Source of the DNA: Macrostomum hystrix
Taxonomy: Eukaryota > Platyhelminthes > Macrostomidae
NCBI GenBank assembly: GCA_950097015.1
Contig: CATNEN010000038.1
Location: 3,245,501-3,309,500, forward strand
Length of the DNA: 64,000 nt
Reading direction: 5' to 3'
The stretch's first letter is position 1. The number at the start of each line of letters is the position of its first letter. The notes below the pieces were generated by a model. It saw only the letters and a list, made by a program, of their open reading frames with translations, made no database searches and was not told where the DNA came from. Both the position numbers and the translations under genes were made by a program. This document shows positions 11,812 through 22,936 of the stretch, piece after piece.

Positions 11812-12807
11812 CTAGCTGCCTTCGCTACCCTCTGGGTAGCCTCACTGGAGTTCTTATCAGTTCGTTATCAAAACTGGCTCTGATGCAATCATTAAAATTG
11901 GCACTGGAGGCCTCACTGTGCACAAGCTGAAAACAAGAATGCATTAGAAAAGCCTATTTAAAACTGTTTTTCGAATATTTAATCCCCTTGCCAATGGAAT
12001 TAAGCTTAATAAAATTACGTGTACCGATTCCGGCCCATTTGTGATCTTTTGGCGAAGGAATTTTGAAAATCGGTTGAGCCGTTCGGGAGCTAGTCGATTG
12101 CAAACATACAAGCAAGCAAGCAAGCAAGATTTTCATTTTTAGTATATACTAGCTGCCCTTCGCTACCCTCTGGGTAGCCTACCTTGAGTTCTTATCAGTG
12201 CGTTATCAAAATTGGCTCTGATGCAATCATTAAAATTGGCACTGGAGGCCTCACTGTGCACAAGCTGAAAACAAGAATGCATTAGAAAAGCCTATTTAAA
12301 ACGGTTTTTCGAATATTTAATCCCCTTGGCAATGGAATTAAGCTTAATAAAAATACGTGTACCGATTCCGGCCCATTTGTGATCTTTTGGCGAAGGAATT
12401 GTGAAAATCGGTTGAGCCGTTCGGGAGCTAGTCGATTGCAAGCAAGCAAGATTTTCATTTTTAGTATATTAGACTAGCTGCCTTCGCTACCCTCTGGGTA
12501 GCCTCCCTTGAGTTCTTATCAGTGCCTTATCAAAATTGGCTCTGATGCAATCATTAAAATTGGCACTGGAGCCTCACTGTGCACAAGCTGAAAACAAGAA
12601 TGCATTAGAAAAGCCTATTTAAAACAGTTTTTCGAATATTTAATCCCCTTGGCAATGAAATTAAGCTTAATAAAAATACGTGTACCGATTCCGGCCCATT
12701 TGTGATCTTTTGGCGAAGGAATTTTGAAAATCGGTTGAGCCGTTCGGGAGCTAGTCGATTGCAAACATACAAACATACAAGATTTTCATTTTTAGTATAT
12801 TAGAAGA
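11812..12807 (-). mobile_element. Tandem array of ~335-bp non-autonomous Helitrons (array 2)
   Basis: Three complete units: 11812-12148, 12149-12473 and 12474-12807, with the same 5' TC, 3' GCTACCC/GGGTAGC hairpin and CTAG ends as array 1. Unit lengths differ mainly through the CTTG microsatellite near the 5' end and small indels. The array sits between the autonomous-type element and its derivative, in the same orientation. Confidence 0.85.
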
Positions 12808-15800
12808 CTAGCAATGCTGAGCCTAGTTATCTATAAAAGTGTTGAGCCTAGATAACTATCAATGCTGAGCCTAGTTTTCTATCGATTCTGACCCTTGGAA
12901 CCTATCAATTCTGAGCTTGGATATCTATCAATGCTGAGCCTAGATATCTATCAATGTTGAGCCTAGATAACTATCAATGCTGAGCCTAGTTATCTATAAA
13001 AATGTTGAGCCTAGATAACTATCAATGCTGAGCCTAGATAACTATCAATGCTGAGCCTAGATAACTATCAATGCTGTGCCTAGATAGCTATCAATGCTGA
13101 GCCTAGATAACTATCAATGCTGTGCCTAGAGAACTATCAATCCTAAGCCTAGATAACTATCAATGCTGAGCCTAGATAGCAATCAATGCTGAGCCTAGGT
13201 AACTATCAATGCTGAGCCTAGGTAACTATCAATGCTAAGCCTAGGTAACTATCAATGCTGAGCCTAGGTAACTATCAATGCTGAGCCTAGGTAACTATCA
13301 ATGCTAAGCCTAGATAACTATCAATGCTCAGCCTAGGTAACTATCAATGCTGAGCCTAGGTAACTATCAATGCTGAGCCTAGGTAACTATCAATGCTGAG
13401 CCTAGGTAACTATCAATGCTGAGCCTAGTTATCTATAAAAATGTTGAGCCTAGATAACTATCAATCCTAAGCCTAGATAACTATCAATCCTAAGCCTAGA
13501 TAACTATCAATGTTGAGCCTAGGTAACTATCAATGCTGAGCCTAGGTAACTATCAATGCTGAGCCTAGTTATCTATAAAAATGTTGAGCCTAGATAACTA
13601 TCAATCCTAAGCCTAGATAACTATCAATCCTAAGCCTAGATAACTATCAATGTTGAGCCTAGATAACTATCAATGCTGAGCCTAGGTAACTATCAATGCT
13701 GAGCCTAGTTATCTATAAAAATGTTGAGCCTAGATAACTATCAATGCTGAGCCAAGATAACTATCAATGCTGAGCCTAGATAACTATCAATGCTGTGCCT
13801 AGATATCTATCAATGCTGAGCCTAGATATCTATCAATGTTGAGCCTAGTTAACTATCAATGCTGAGCCTGGATAACTATCAATGTTGAGCCTAGATAACT
13901 ATCAATGCTGAGCCTAGATATTTATCAATGTTGAGCCTAGATAACTATCAATGCTGAGCCTAGATAACTATCAATGCTGAGCCTAGAAAACTATCAATGC
14001 TGAGCCTAGATAACTATCAATGCTGTGCCTAGATGACTATCAATGCTGTGCCTAGTTATCTATAAAAATGTTGAGCCTAGATAACTATCAATGCTGAGCC
14101 TAGTTTTCTATCAATTCTGAGCTTGGATATCTATCAATGCTGAGCCTAGATAACTATAAAAATGTTGAGCCTAGATACTATCAATGCTGAGCCTAGTTAT
14201 CTATAAAAATGTTGAGCCTAGATAACTATCAATGCTGAGCCTAGGTAACTATCAATGCTAAGCCTAGGTAACTATCAATGCTGAGCCTAGGTAACTATCA
14301 ATGCTGAGCCTAGGTAACTATCAATGCTAAGCCTAGATACTATCAATGCTGAGCCTAGTTATCTATAAAAGTGTTGAGCCTAGATAACTATCAATGCTGA
14401 GCCTAGTTTTCTATCGATTCTGACCCTTGGAACCTATCAATTCTGAGCTTGGATATCTATCAATGCTGAGCCTAGATATCTATCAATGTTGAGCCTAGAT
14501 AACTATCAATGCTGAGCCTAGTTATCTATAAAAATGTTGAGCCTAGATAACTATCAATGCTGAGCCTAGATAACTATCAATGCTGAGCCTAGATAACTAT
14601 CAATGCTGTGCCTAGATAGCTATCAATGCTGAGCCTAGATAACTATCAATGCTGTGCCTAGAGAACTATCAATCCTAAGCCTAGATAACTATCAATGCTG
14701 AGCCTAGATAGCAATCAATGCTGAGCCTAGGTAACTATCAATGCTGAGCCTAGGTAACTATCAATGCTAAGCCTAGGTAACTATCAATGCTAAGCCTAGG
14801 TAACTATCAATGCTGAGCCTAGGTAACTATCAATGCTGAGCCTAGGTAACTATCAATGCTAAGCCTAGATAACTATCAATGCTCAGCCTAGGTAACTATC
14901 AATGCTGAGCCTAGGTAACTATCAATGCTGAGCCTAGGTAACTATCAATGCTGAGCCTAGGTAACTATCAATGCTAAGCCTAGGTAACTATCAATGCTGA
15001 GCCTAGGTAACTATCAATGCTGAGCCTAGGTAACTATCAATGCTAAGCCTAGGTAACTATCAATGCTGAGCCTAGGTAACTATCAATGCTGAGCCTAGTT
15101 ATCTATAAAAATGTTGAGCCTAGATAACTATCAATCCTAAGCCTAGATAACTATCAATCCTAAGCCTAGATAACTATCAATGTTGAGCCTAGATAACTAT
15201 CAATGCTGAGCCTAGGTAACTATCAATGCTGAGCCTAGTTATCTATAAAAATGTTGAGCCTAGATAACTATCAATGCTGAGCCTAGTTTTCTATCGATTC
15301 TGACCCTTGGAACCTATCAATTCTGAGCTTGGATATCTATCAATGCTGAGCCTAGATATCTATCAATGTTGAGCCTAGATAACTATCAATGCTGAGCCTA
15401 GATAACTATCAATGCTGTGCCTAGATAACTATCAATGCTGAGCCTAGATAACTATCAATGCTGAGCCTAGATAACTATTAATGCTGAGCCTAGATAACTA
15501 TCAATGCTGAGCCTAGTTATCTACAAAAATGTTGTGCCTAGATAACTATCAATGCTGTGCCTAGTTTTCTATCGATTCTGACCCTTGGAACCTATCAATT
15601 CTGAGCTTGGATATCTATCAATGCTGAGCCTAGATGTCTATAAAAATGTTGATCCTAGATATTTATCGATTCTGAGCCTAGTAATCTATCAATTCTGGGC
15701 CTAGATTTATATCAATGCTGAGCCTAGTTAACTATCAATGCTGAGCCTAGATAACAATTGATGCTGTGCCTAGATATCTATAAAAATGTTGAGCATAGAT

Positions 15801-16627
15801 AACTATCAATGCTGTGCCTAGATAACTATCAATGCTGAGCCTAGTTAACTATCAATGCTGAGCCTAGTTAACTATCAATGCTGAGCCTAGATAACAATTG
15901 ATGCTGTGCCTAGATATCTATAAAAATGTTGAGCATAGATAACTATCAATGCTGTGCCTAGATAACTATCAATGCTGAGCCTAGATATCTATCAATGCTT
16001 TTGCAAGTAAGTAAGCAAGTAAGCAAGTAGGTAAGCAAGTATAATCAAGAAATGTTACTTGCTGCCAAGAAAGGCCGATCACTTGAATCAATGCAGTTCT
16101 CAGCTGTTGCCTTTGGAGTATGCTGTGATGTGAATGAATCTGCTATAATTGAAATCTGCTATATCTGCTAAATGAGTTTGAATAAAACTCAATAAATAAA
16201 AATAAAAAAATATCTCAGTGCCGAACAGATAACAGAAGCCAGCTCAGCCTGTGCACATTGGACAGTAATTATCTCGCCAGTGGGGTTGACACAGCTATGC
16301 ACATTTGGGTGAGAAATTCCTTATCAGTACGCTCGCCTAACAAAACTGGCTCTGATGCAATCATTAAATTTGGCACTGGAGGCCTCACTGTGCACAAGCT
16401 GAAAACAAGAATGCATTAGAAAAGCCTATTTAAAACAGTTTTTCGAATATTTAATCCCCTTGGCAATGGAATTAAGCTTAATAAAAATACGTGTACCGAT
16501 TCCGGCCCATTTGTGATCTTTTGGCGAAGGAATTGTGAAAATCGGTTGAGCCGTTCGGGAGCTAGTCGATTGCAAACATACAAGCAAGCAAGCAAGCAAG
16601 CAAGATTTTCATTTTTAGTATATTAGA
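12808..16627 (-). mobile_element. Coding-free Helitron derivative filled with minisatellite
   Basis: The 5' ~600 bp (16025-16622) matches 11216-11808 of the large Helitron, followed by the same 23-bp minisatellite expanded to about 3.2 kb; the whole coding region and the normal 3' hairpin are absent. The 3' end abuts array 2 at CTAG (12808-12811) directly inside the satellite, where a unit reads CATTGCTAG in place of CATTGATAG. This looks like an internally deleted copy using a chance CTAG as its end. Confidence 0.7.
12812..16000. repeat. 23-bp minisatellite, ~3.2 kb
   Basis: About 140 units of consensus GAGCCTAGATAACTATCAATGCT. Higher-order structure is visible: a block beginning GTTTTCTATCGATTCTGACC recurs near 12870, 14405, 15290 and 15560, so groups of many units were duplicated together. 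No open frame of note. Confidence 0.92.
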
Positions 16628-19600
16628 CTAGCTGCCTTCGCTACCCTCTGGGTAGCCTCCCTGTGAGTTCTTATCAGTACGCGCGTGCGTTATCAAAACT
16701 GGCTCTGATGCAATCATTAAATTTGGCACTGGAGGCCTAACTGTGCACAAGCTGAAAACAATAATGCATTAGAAAAGCCTATTTAAAACAGTTTTTCGAA
16801 TATTTAATCCCCTTGGCAATGGAATTAAGCTTAATAAAATTACGTGTACCGATTCCGGCCCATTTGTGATCTTTTGGCGAAGGAATTTTGAAAATCGGTT
16901 GAGCCGTTCGGGAGCTAGTCGATTGCAAACATACAAGCAAGATTTTCATTTTTAGTATAATAGAAGAAGACTAGCTGCCTTCGCTACCCTCTGGGTAGCC
17001 TCACTGGAGTTCTTATCAGTTCGTTATCAAAACTGGCTCTGATGCAATCATAAAAATTGGCACTGGAGCCTCACTGTGCACAAGCTGAAAACAAGAATGC
17101 ATTAGAAAAGCCTATTTAAAACAGTTTTTCGAATATTTAATCCCCTTAGCAATGAAATTAAGCTTAATAAAAATACGTGTACCGATTCGGGACCAATTGT
17201 GATCTTTTGGCGAAGGAATTGCGAAAATCGGTTGAGCCGTTCGGGAGCTAGTCGATTGCAAACAAGCAAGCAAGATTTTCATTTTTAGTATATTAGAAGA
17301 CTAGCTGCCTTCGCTACCCTCTGGGTAGCCTCCCTGTGAGTTCTTATCAGTACGCGCGTGCGTTATCAAAACTGGCTCTGATGCAATCATTAAATTTGGC
17401 ACTGGAGGCCTCACAGTGCACAAGCTGAAAACAAGAATGCATTAGAAAAGCCTATTTAAAACAGTTTTTCGAATATTTAATCCCCTTAGCAATGAAATTA
17501 AGCTTAATAAAAATACGTGTACCGATTCGGGACCAATTGTGATCTTTTGGCGAAGGAATTGCGAAAATCGGTTGAGCCGTTCGGGAGCTAGTCGATTGCA
17601 AACAAGCAAGCAAGATTTTCATTTTTAGTATATTAGACTAGCTGCCCTTCGCTACCCTCTGGGTAGCCTACCTTGAGTTCTTATCAGTGCGTTATCAAAA
17701 TTGGCTCTGATGCAATCATTAAAATTGGCACTGGAGGCCTCACTGTGCACAAGCTGAAAACAAGAATGCATTAGAAAGCCTATTTAAAACTGTTTTTCGA
17801 ATATTTAATCCCCTTGGCAATGGAATTAAGCTTAATAAAAATACGTGTACCGATTCGGGCCCATTTGTGATCTTTTGGCGAAGGAATTGTGAAAATCGGT
17901 TGAGCCGTTCGGGAGCTAGTCGATTGCAAACAAGCAAGCAAGCAAGCAAGCAAGCAAGATTTTCATTTTTAGTATATTAGAAGACTAGCTGCCTTCGCTA
18001 CCCTCTGGGTAGCCTCCCTTGAGTTCTTATCAGTGCCTTATCAAAATTGGCTCTGATGCAATCATTAAAATTGGCACTGGAGCCTCACTGTGCACAAGCT
18101 GAAAACAAGAATGCATTAGAAAAGCCTATTTAAAACAGTTTTTCGAATATTTAATCCCCTTGGCAATGAAATTAAGCTTAATAAAAATACGTGTACCGAT
18201 TCCGGCCCATTTGTGATCTTTTGGCGAAGGAATTTTGAAAATCGGTTGAGCCGTTCGGGAGCTAGTCGATTGCAAACAAGCAAGCAAGCAAGCAAGCAAG
18301 CAAGATTTTCATTTTTAGTATATTAGAAATTACAAGCAACCAAGCAAGCAAGCATTTCATTTTTAGTATAGTGGACTAGCTGCCTTCGCTACCCTCTGGG
18401 TAGCCTCCCTGTGAGTTCTTATCAGTACGCGTGCGTTATCAAAACTGCAGGCTCTGATGCAATCATAAAATTTGGCACTGGAGGCCTCACTGTGCACAAG
18501 CTGAAAACAAGAATGCATTAGAAAAGCCTATTTAAAACTGTTTTTCGAATATTTAATCCCCTTGGCAATGGAATTAAGCTTAATAAAAATACGTGTACTG
18601 ATTCGGGCCCATTTGTGATCTTTTGGCGAAGGAATTGTGAAAATCGGTTGAGCCGTTCGGGAGCTAGTCGATTGCAAACAAACATACAAGATTTTCATTT
18701 TTAGTATATTAGACTAGCTGCCTTCGCTACCCTCTGGGTAGCCTCCCTTGAGTTCTTATCAGTGCCTTATCAAAATTGGCTCTGATGCAATCATTAAAAT
18801 TGGCACTGGAGCCTCACTGTGCACAAGCTGAAAACAAGAATGCATTAGAAAAGCCTATTTAAAACAGTTTTTCGAATATTTAATCCCCTTGGCAATGAAA
18901 TTAAGCTTAATAAAAATACGTGTACCGATTCCGGCCCATTTGTGATCTTTTGGCGAAGGAATTTTGAAAATCGGTTGAGCCGTTCGGGAGCTAGTCGATT
19001 GCAAACATACAAACATACAAGATTTTCATTTTTAGTATATTAGACTAGCTGCCTTCGCTACCCTCTGGGTAGCCTCACTGGAGTTCTTATCAGTTCGTTA
19101 TCAAAACTGGCTCTGATGCAATCATTAAAATTGGCACTGGAGCCTCACTGCGCACAAGCTGAAAACAAGAATGCATTAGAAAAGCCTATTTAAAACTGTT
19201 TTTCGAATATTTAATCCCCTTGGCAATGGAATTAAGCTTAATAAAAATACGTGTACCGATTCCGGCCCAATTGTGATCTTTTGGCGAAGGAATTGTGAAA
19301 ATCGGTTGAGCCGTTCGGGAGCTAGTCGATTGCAAACAAGCAAGCAAGATTTTCATTTTTAGTATATTAGAAGACTAGCTGCCCTTCGCTACCCTCTGGG
19401 TAGCCTCACTGGAGTTCTTATCAGTGCGTTATCAAAACTGGCTCTGATGCAATCATTAAAATTGGCACTGGAGCCTCACTGTGCACAAGCTGAAAACAAG
19501 AATGCATTAGAAAAGCCTATTTAAAACAGTTTTTCGAATATTTAATCCCCTTGGCAATGGAATTAAGCTTAATAAAAATACGTGTATATGTGTCCCCATA

Positions 19601-19702
19601 TTTGGCATCTTTTGGTGAAGAAATGGTGAAAATTGGTTGAGCCGTTCGGGAGAAAATCAATTACGAACAAGCAAGCAAGATTTTCATTTTTAGTATATTA
19701 GA
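16628..19702 (-). mobile_element. Tandem array of nine ~340-bp non-autonomous Helitrons (array 3)
   Basis: Units: 16628-16970, 16971-17300, 17301-17637, 17638-17984, 17985-18375, 18376-18713, 18714-19044, 19045-19374 and 19375-19702. Ends as in array 1. The unit 17985-18375 is longer because its 5' tip (near 18300-18375) is duplicated. The last unit has a divergent 5' third (about 19585-19680) that resembles the 5' end of the plus-strand Helitron at 28826 more than its neighbours, suggesting recombination between subfamilies. Some units, such as 16971-17300 and 17301-17637, are nearly identical over long stretches, so amplification is recent. Confidence 0.85.
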
Positions 19703-21359
19703 AGAAGAAAGAAGAAGTATTGTGCTTAGAGGATTCTGCTTTTCACACTTATATGAACCTCTGGCTAGAATATCTAAAAACAGCCTTGACAAATGCCGGT
19801 GGACTCTGAATGTCTAGGGGTCTAGGGTGCTGAGTGGGGACTGGGGCAGAGGGCGCAATAAATAGTGTACATTACTGCGCGCTTTGACTGCATGTACATT
19901 GATACTGTCCAGAGGGGTGGGTGCCTTGCTGTCTATTAGTTAAATGTACGCTAATCGGCAAGAAAATAAATTAGCCCAGATAGGGTGAACAAGATTTGCA
20001 CTATTTCAGGTTTTATTGCGTTCGTCAAAACAATGATTTTTTATTTCGCTTGAATTCCTGACTAGGCACGGTTCGCTTTCCGCTTCAAGAAAGAATTTTT
20101 TGTAAAGGATGTAAAAACCTGCGTCACTTTGTGGAATGAAAATAAAATATTTTATCTTTTTTTCTGACGATAAGAAAGATTGCAACATTTCATTCTAGCA
20201 AGACTGCATGGAAACAATCATTGTACCTACGCCTTGACAGTAGAAGTAGAAAGACTGCATTAGAAGCTAATTTTGCGCCTGGGGAAAGAACACGGGGGTA
20301 TTACAAATTCCCACTGCCTATTTCACAATAGCTCCCAAACCGAATGACAGATTTTCGTGAAAGTCCACCATCTGGATCATAATTTTCCTCCCTTTACGAT
20401 GAACGACTTTCAAAGCTGTACGAGCCAGCATCGTCGAGATATTCAGCAAATCTTGTCGAAAGCCCTGGTGACAAGGACAAGTAACATTGCTCTGTAAACC
20501 TCTTTGGCAAATCCATAAACTCTTGTGAACAAAATCGTAGAGCCTGGAGGCAACAAGACGAGCTGCTGCAGGAGCTCTTTCTACGGAAAGTCTGACGGTC
20601 TACTTAATTGTTCTTGTCCGGAGTCATTTCTCATTTCGATTAGGAGTCTGATCGAGCTGGTGCAGCTATAGAAGTCATTGTCAACAAGTTGTCAGCACGA
20701 AATTTTAATGACTTGCAGAATTCTTTCGGTCACCCATGATTGGAGTCCGCAGTTGCTGCATCCCATACTCGTATTAATGCGTTTCTGCTGATGTAATCGG
20801 CCGAGAACGAGACTGTATTCAGTAACGCCATCAGTTTTACTGGTAATAGTGATTTCAACGTACCTTATTAACTGATAAAGTAACTCGAAGGGGTCATGAT
20901 GATGTCATGTTTGAATGTCCGCGCGATCGGACGAGTAGACATATTTGATTTATCTAATATCTAAACTAAATTCTTCCCTTCCTCAGGGTGATTGGTGCTT
21001 AGAGGTTTTGCCCGGCACATCGCAGAATAGAGGGTGACTGGCAGGGCGGTTTTCAGTAGATATACCACGGGGTTATTTCATACCCTCATTTTACTTTTTT
21101 CTGTTTCTGCTAAAATATTCAACCAATTCAACCAAATATTCCGCGACCTTCAGGCTGCCATCAGGCTGGCACTTGCCCAGGTAAAAACGGTGAGCCGCGC
21201 TCTCATAACGCGGATGCTGTGGCTGCTAATAGCGGCGGGAAAGGCAGCCGACAAGGCAAACGAAGTCTTTAGGCGAGGCGAGGGTGGCTGCAAGGTCGTC
21301 TTCGCTAGTCTGCACGTCTCCTTGCCCCAACCCAATCTGTTTTGCCTGGTGACCGTGAG
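19703..21359. other. Intergenic sequence with one dispersed-repeat copy
   Basis: No gene seen. About 20240-20470 is a diverged copy of a dispersed repeat whose other copy lies inverted at about 42345-42540 (shared core ATAGCTCCCAAACCGAATGA and GATTTTCGTGAAAGTCCACC). A short related stretch occurs near 35440-35510. Its class is unknown. Confidence 0.5.
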
Positions 21360-21700
21360 GCTGGGTCACGAGGCTCGCCACTGCATGAGGTAGCCCGCGT
21401 GGTGAAGGATGTCCTCTCTGGAGGTGCCGCGCCCCGCGAGTGGACAACAGCGCACATCGTTGTGATTCCGAAGAAGCCAGTCACGACATGGAAGGAAGAG
21501 CACAGAGGGATCTCGCTCATGTCCTGCGCCGCGAAGCTGTTCAACCGCGAGCTGCTAACAGCCCGTGCTGTAACAGTTCCTGCGCCCTGAGCAGAACGGG
21601 TTCTGCCCACATCGCGGTACACTTACGCAGATCGTTGCCTTCCGCCGCATAATCGAGGAGACGCGCATCCATCAGACATTGGATACATCAGTCAACGAAG
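21360..21700 (+). pseudogene. Decayed reverse-transcriptase fragment (non-LTR type)
   Basis: One frame reads WTTAHIVVIPKK, then HRGISLMSCAAKLFNRELL; after a frame change the next reads LRPEQNGFCPHRGTLTQIVA and FRRIIEET. These match the order of the first reverse-transcriptase motifs of non-LTR retrotransposons (IPKK, RGISL..AK, QNGF). Only about 110 codons survive, in at least two frames, with no YxDD box or endonuclease nearby. It is a dead fragment. Confidence 0.7.
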
Positions 21701-22723
21701 ATCATCGTAGTGATCCTGTGCTCCTCTCTTTGATGTAGCACGCTGTTGACCTCAAAACCTAGTTTGTAGAATGAACTAACAGGGAATGTTAAAGCTATTA
21801 TTGCATACAAAAGAGGCAAAAACTTTCAGGCCAAAAGGATTCTACTCGCTGAAAAGAATCTCATGCAGTGAAAAGAGAATTCGCTGCACAATGCAGGGTG
21901 TGGACACTGCGTGGGCAGTTGCAAGATGTGGGTTGAAAATTGGTCGTGAGCCCAGCTGCCCCTTGTTTAGTGAAAGATGTGCAGCTCGTGGTTTTTTATC
22001 GCTATTCATCTTAACTTGATTTATGCCTCATTTATGGCTTCACAGCCACTCTGCCAGCGCTGCATCCAGTTGAATTTAATTTAAAGCATGCGTCTTCACT
22101 CTTATAAAGTAAAGTTAGCCTAAAGATAGAAACACGATGCTATCAACATCAAATCTTAGGCACTAATATGACTGTCTATGGCCACAACTTGCTGCATCTG
22201 CTTTGCTGAACTACCCAAAGCTTTTGGCCATAGACTTTTGGAGCGCGTACCTATAATGCATTGCTGTACCCTCTGACTACATCAAAATTGGTGGCTATGA
22301 ATTCGAACGCATGGTGTGATGCACTATACTTTTATTTTTACCTCTACGTTTCTTTAATCGGCAAGTCAATTTAAATTTAAATGATGTGCATGCAAAGTTA
22401 TCAAAGCTATCTACAGAGCGACAGAGATAAAGTTGCTCTGAGAGCCAAGATTTAGGCGATAATAAAACACAGTCAAAGTTTCATCAGCGTCAAGTATGTC
22501 ATGGGTTACAAAATATCAAAAGCGCACAAAGTGTCGCGGTAAAAAGGACTAATGAAGGAATTCAAGTAGAATAAAAAGCTGCCGAACAGAAGGGAAACGG
22601 ACAATTGGGGGCTCTTTTGAATGGAAGGCAGCCAAGCGTTTACTGTCCACGCGCCCGAGTCGACCCTCTGAATGGACCCCGCGCAACTTATTCGAGTTGA
22701 GGTGAATGCGGAGCAAGTTATTG
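21701..22723. other. Intergenic sequence upstream of the mucin gene
   Basis: No supported gene, RNA or repeat array. Small open frames (for example 21786-22019) lack recognisable features. The 3' part presumably contains upstream control sequence of the mucin-like gene. Confidence 0.4.
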
Positions 22724-22730
22724 TATATAA
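22724..22730 (+). promoter_or_regulatory. TATA box of the mucin-like gene
   Basis: TATATAA lies about 210 bases before the proposed start codon at 22937. Transcription from near 22755 would give a 180-base leader with no further exon needed before the short first coding exon. Confidence 0.5.
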
Positions 22731-22936
22731 GGGCTTAGACTTTGATGCTGACCCACAACAGTAAAAAATTCATTTTTTTGTCAGAAGAATTCCTAAAGAA
22801 ACTTTAACTGGTTTTCTTGCCACAGACCATCTTCATTGCCAGAAATATTATTCAAAAGTTTACATCGAAAGTTTTAAAACTCTGAGTAAAAATACCTGCT
22901 ACAGCTTCCGAAAGGGTATTCCGAATCTTCATCGCA

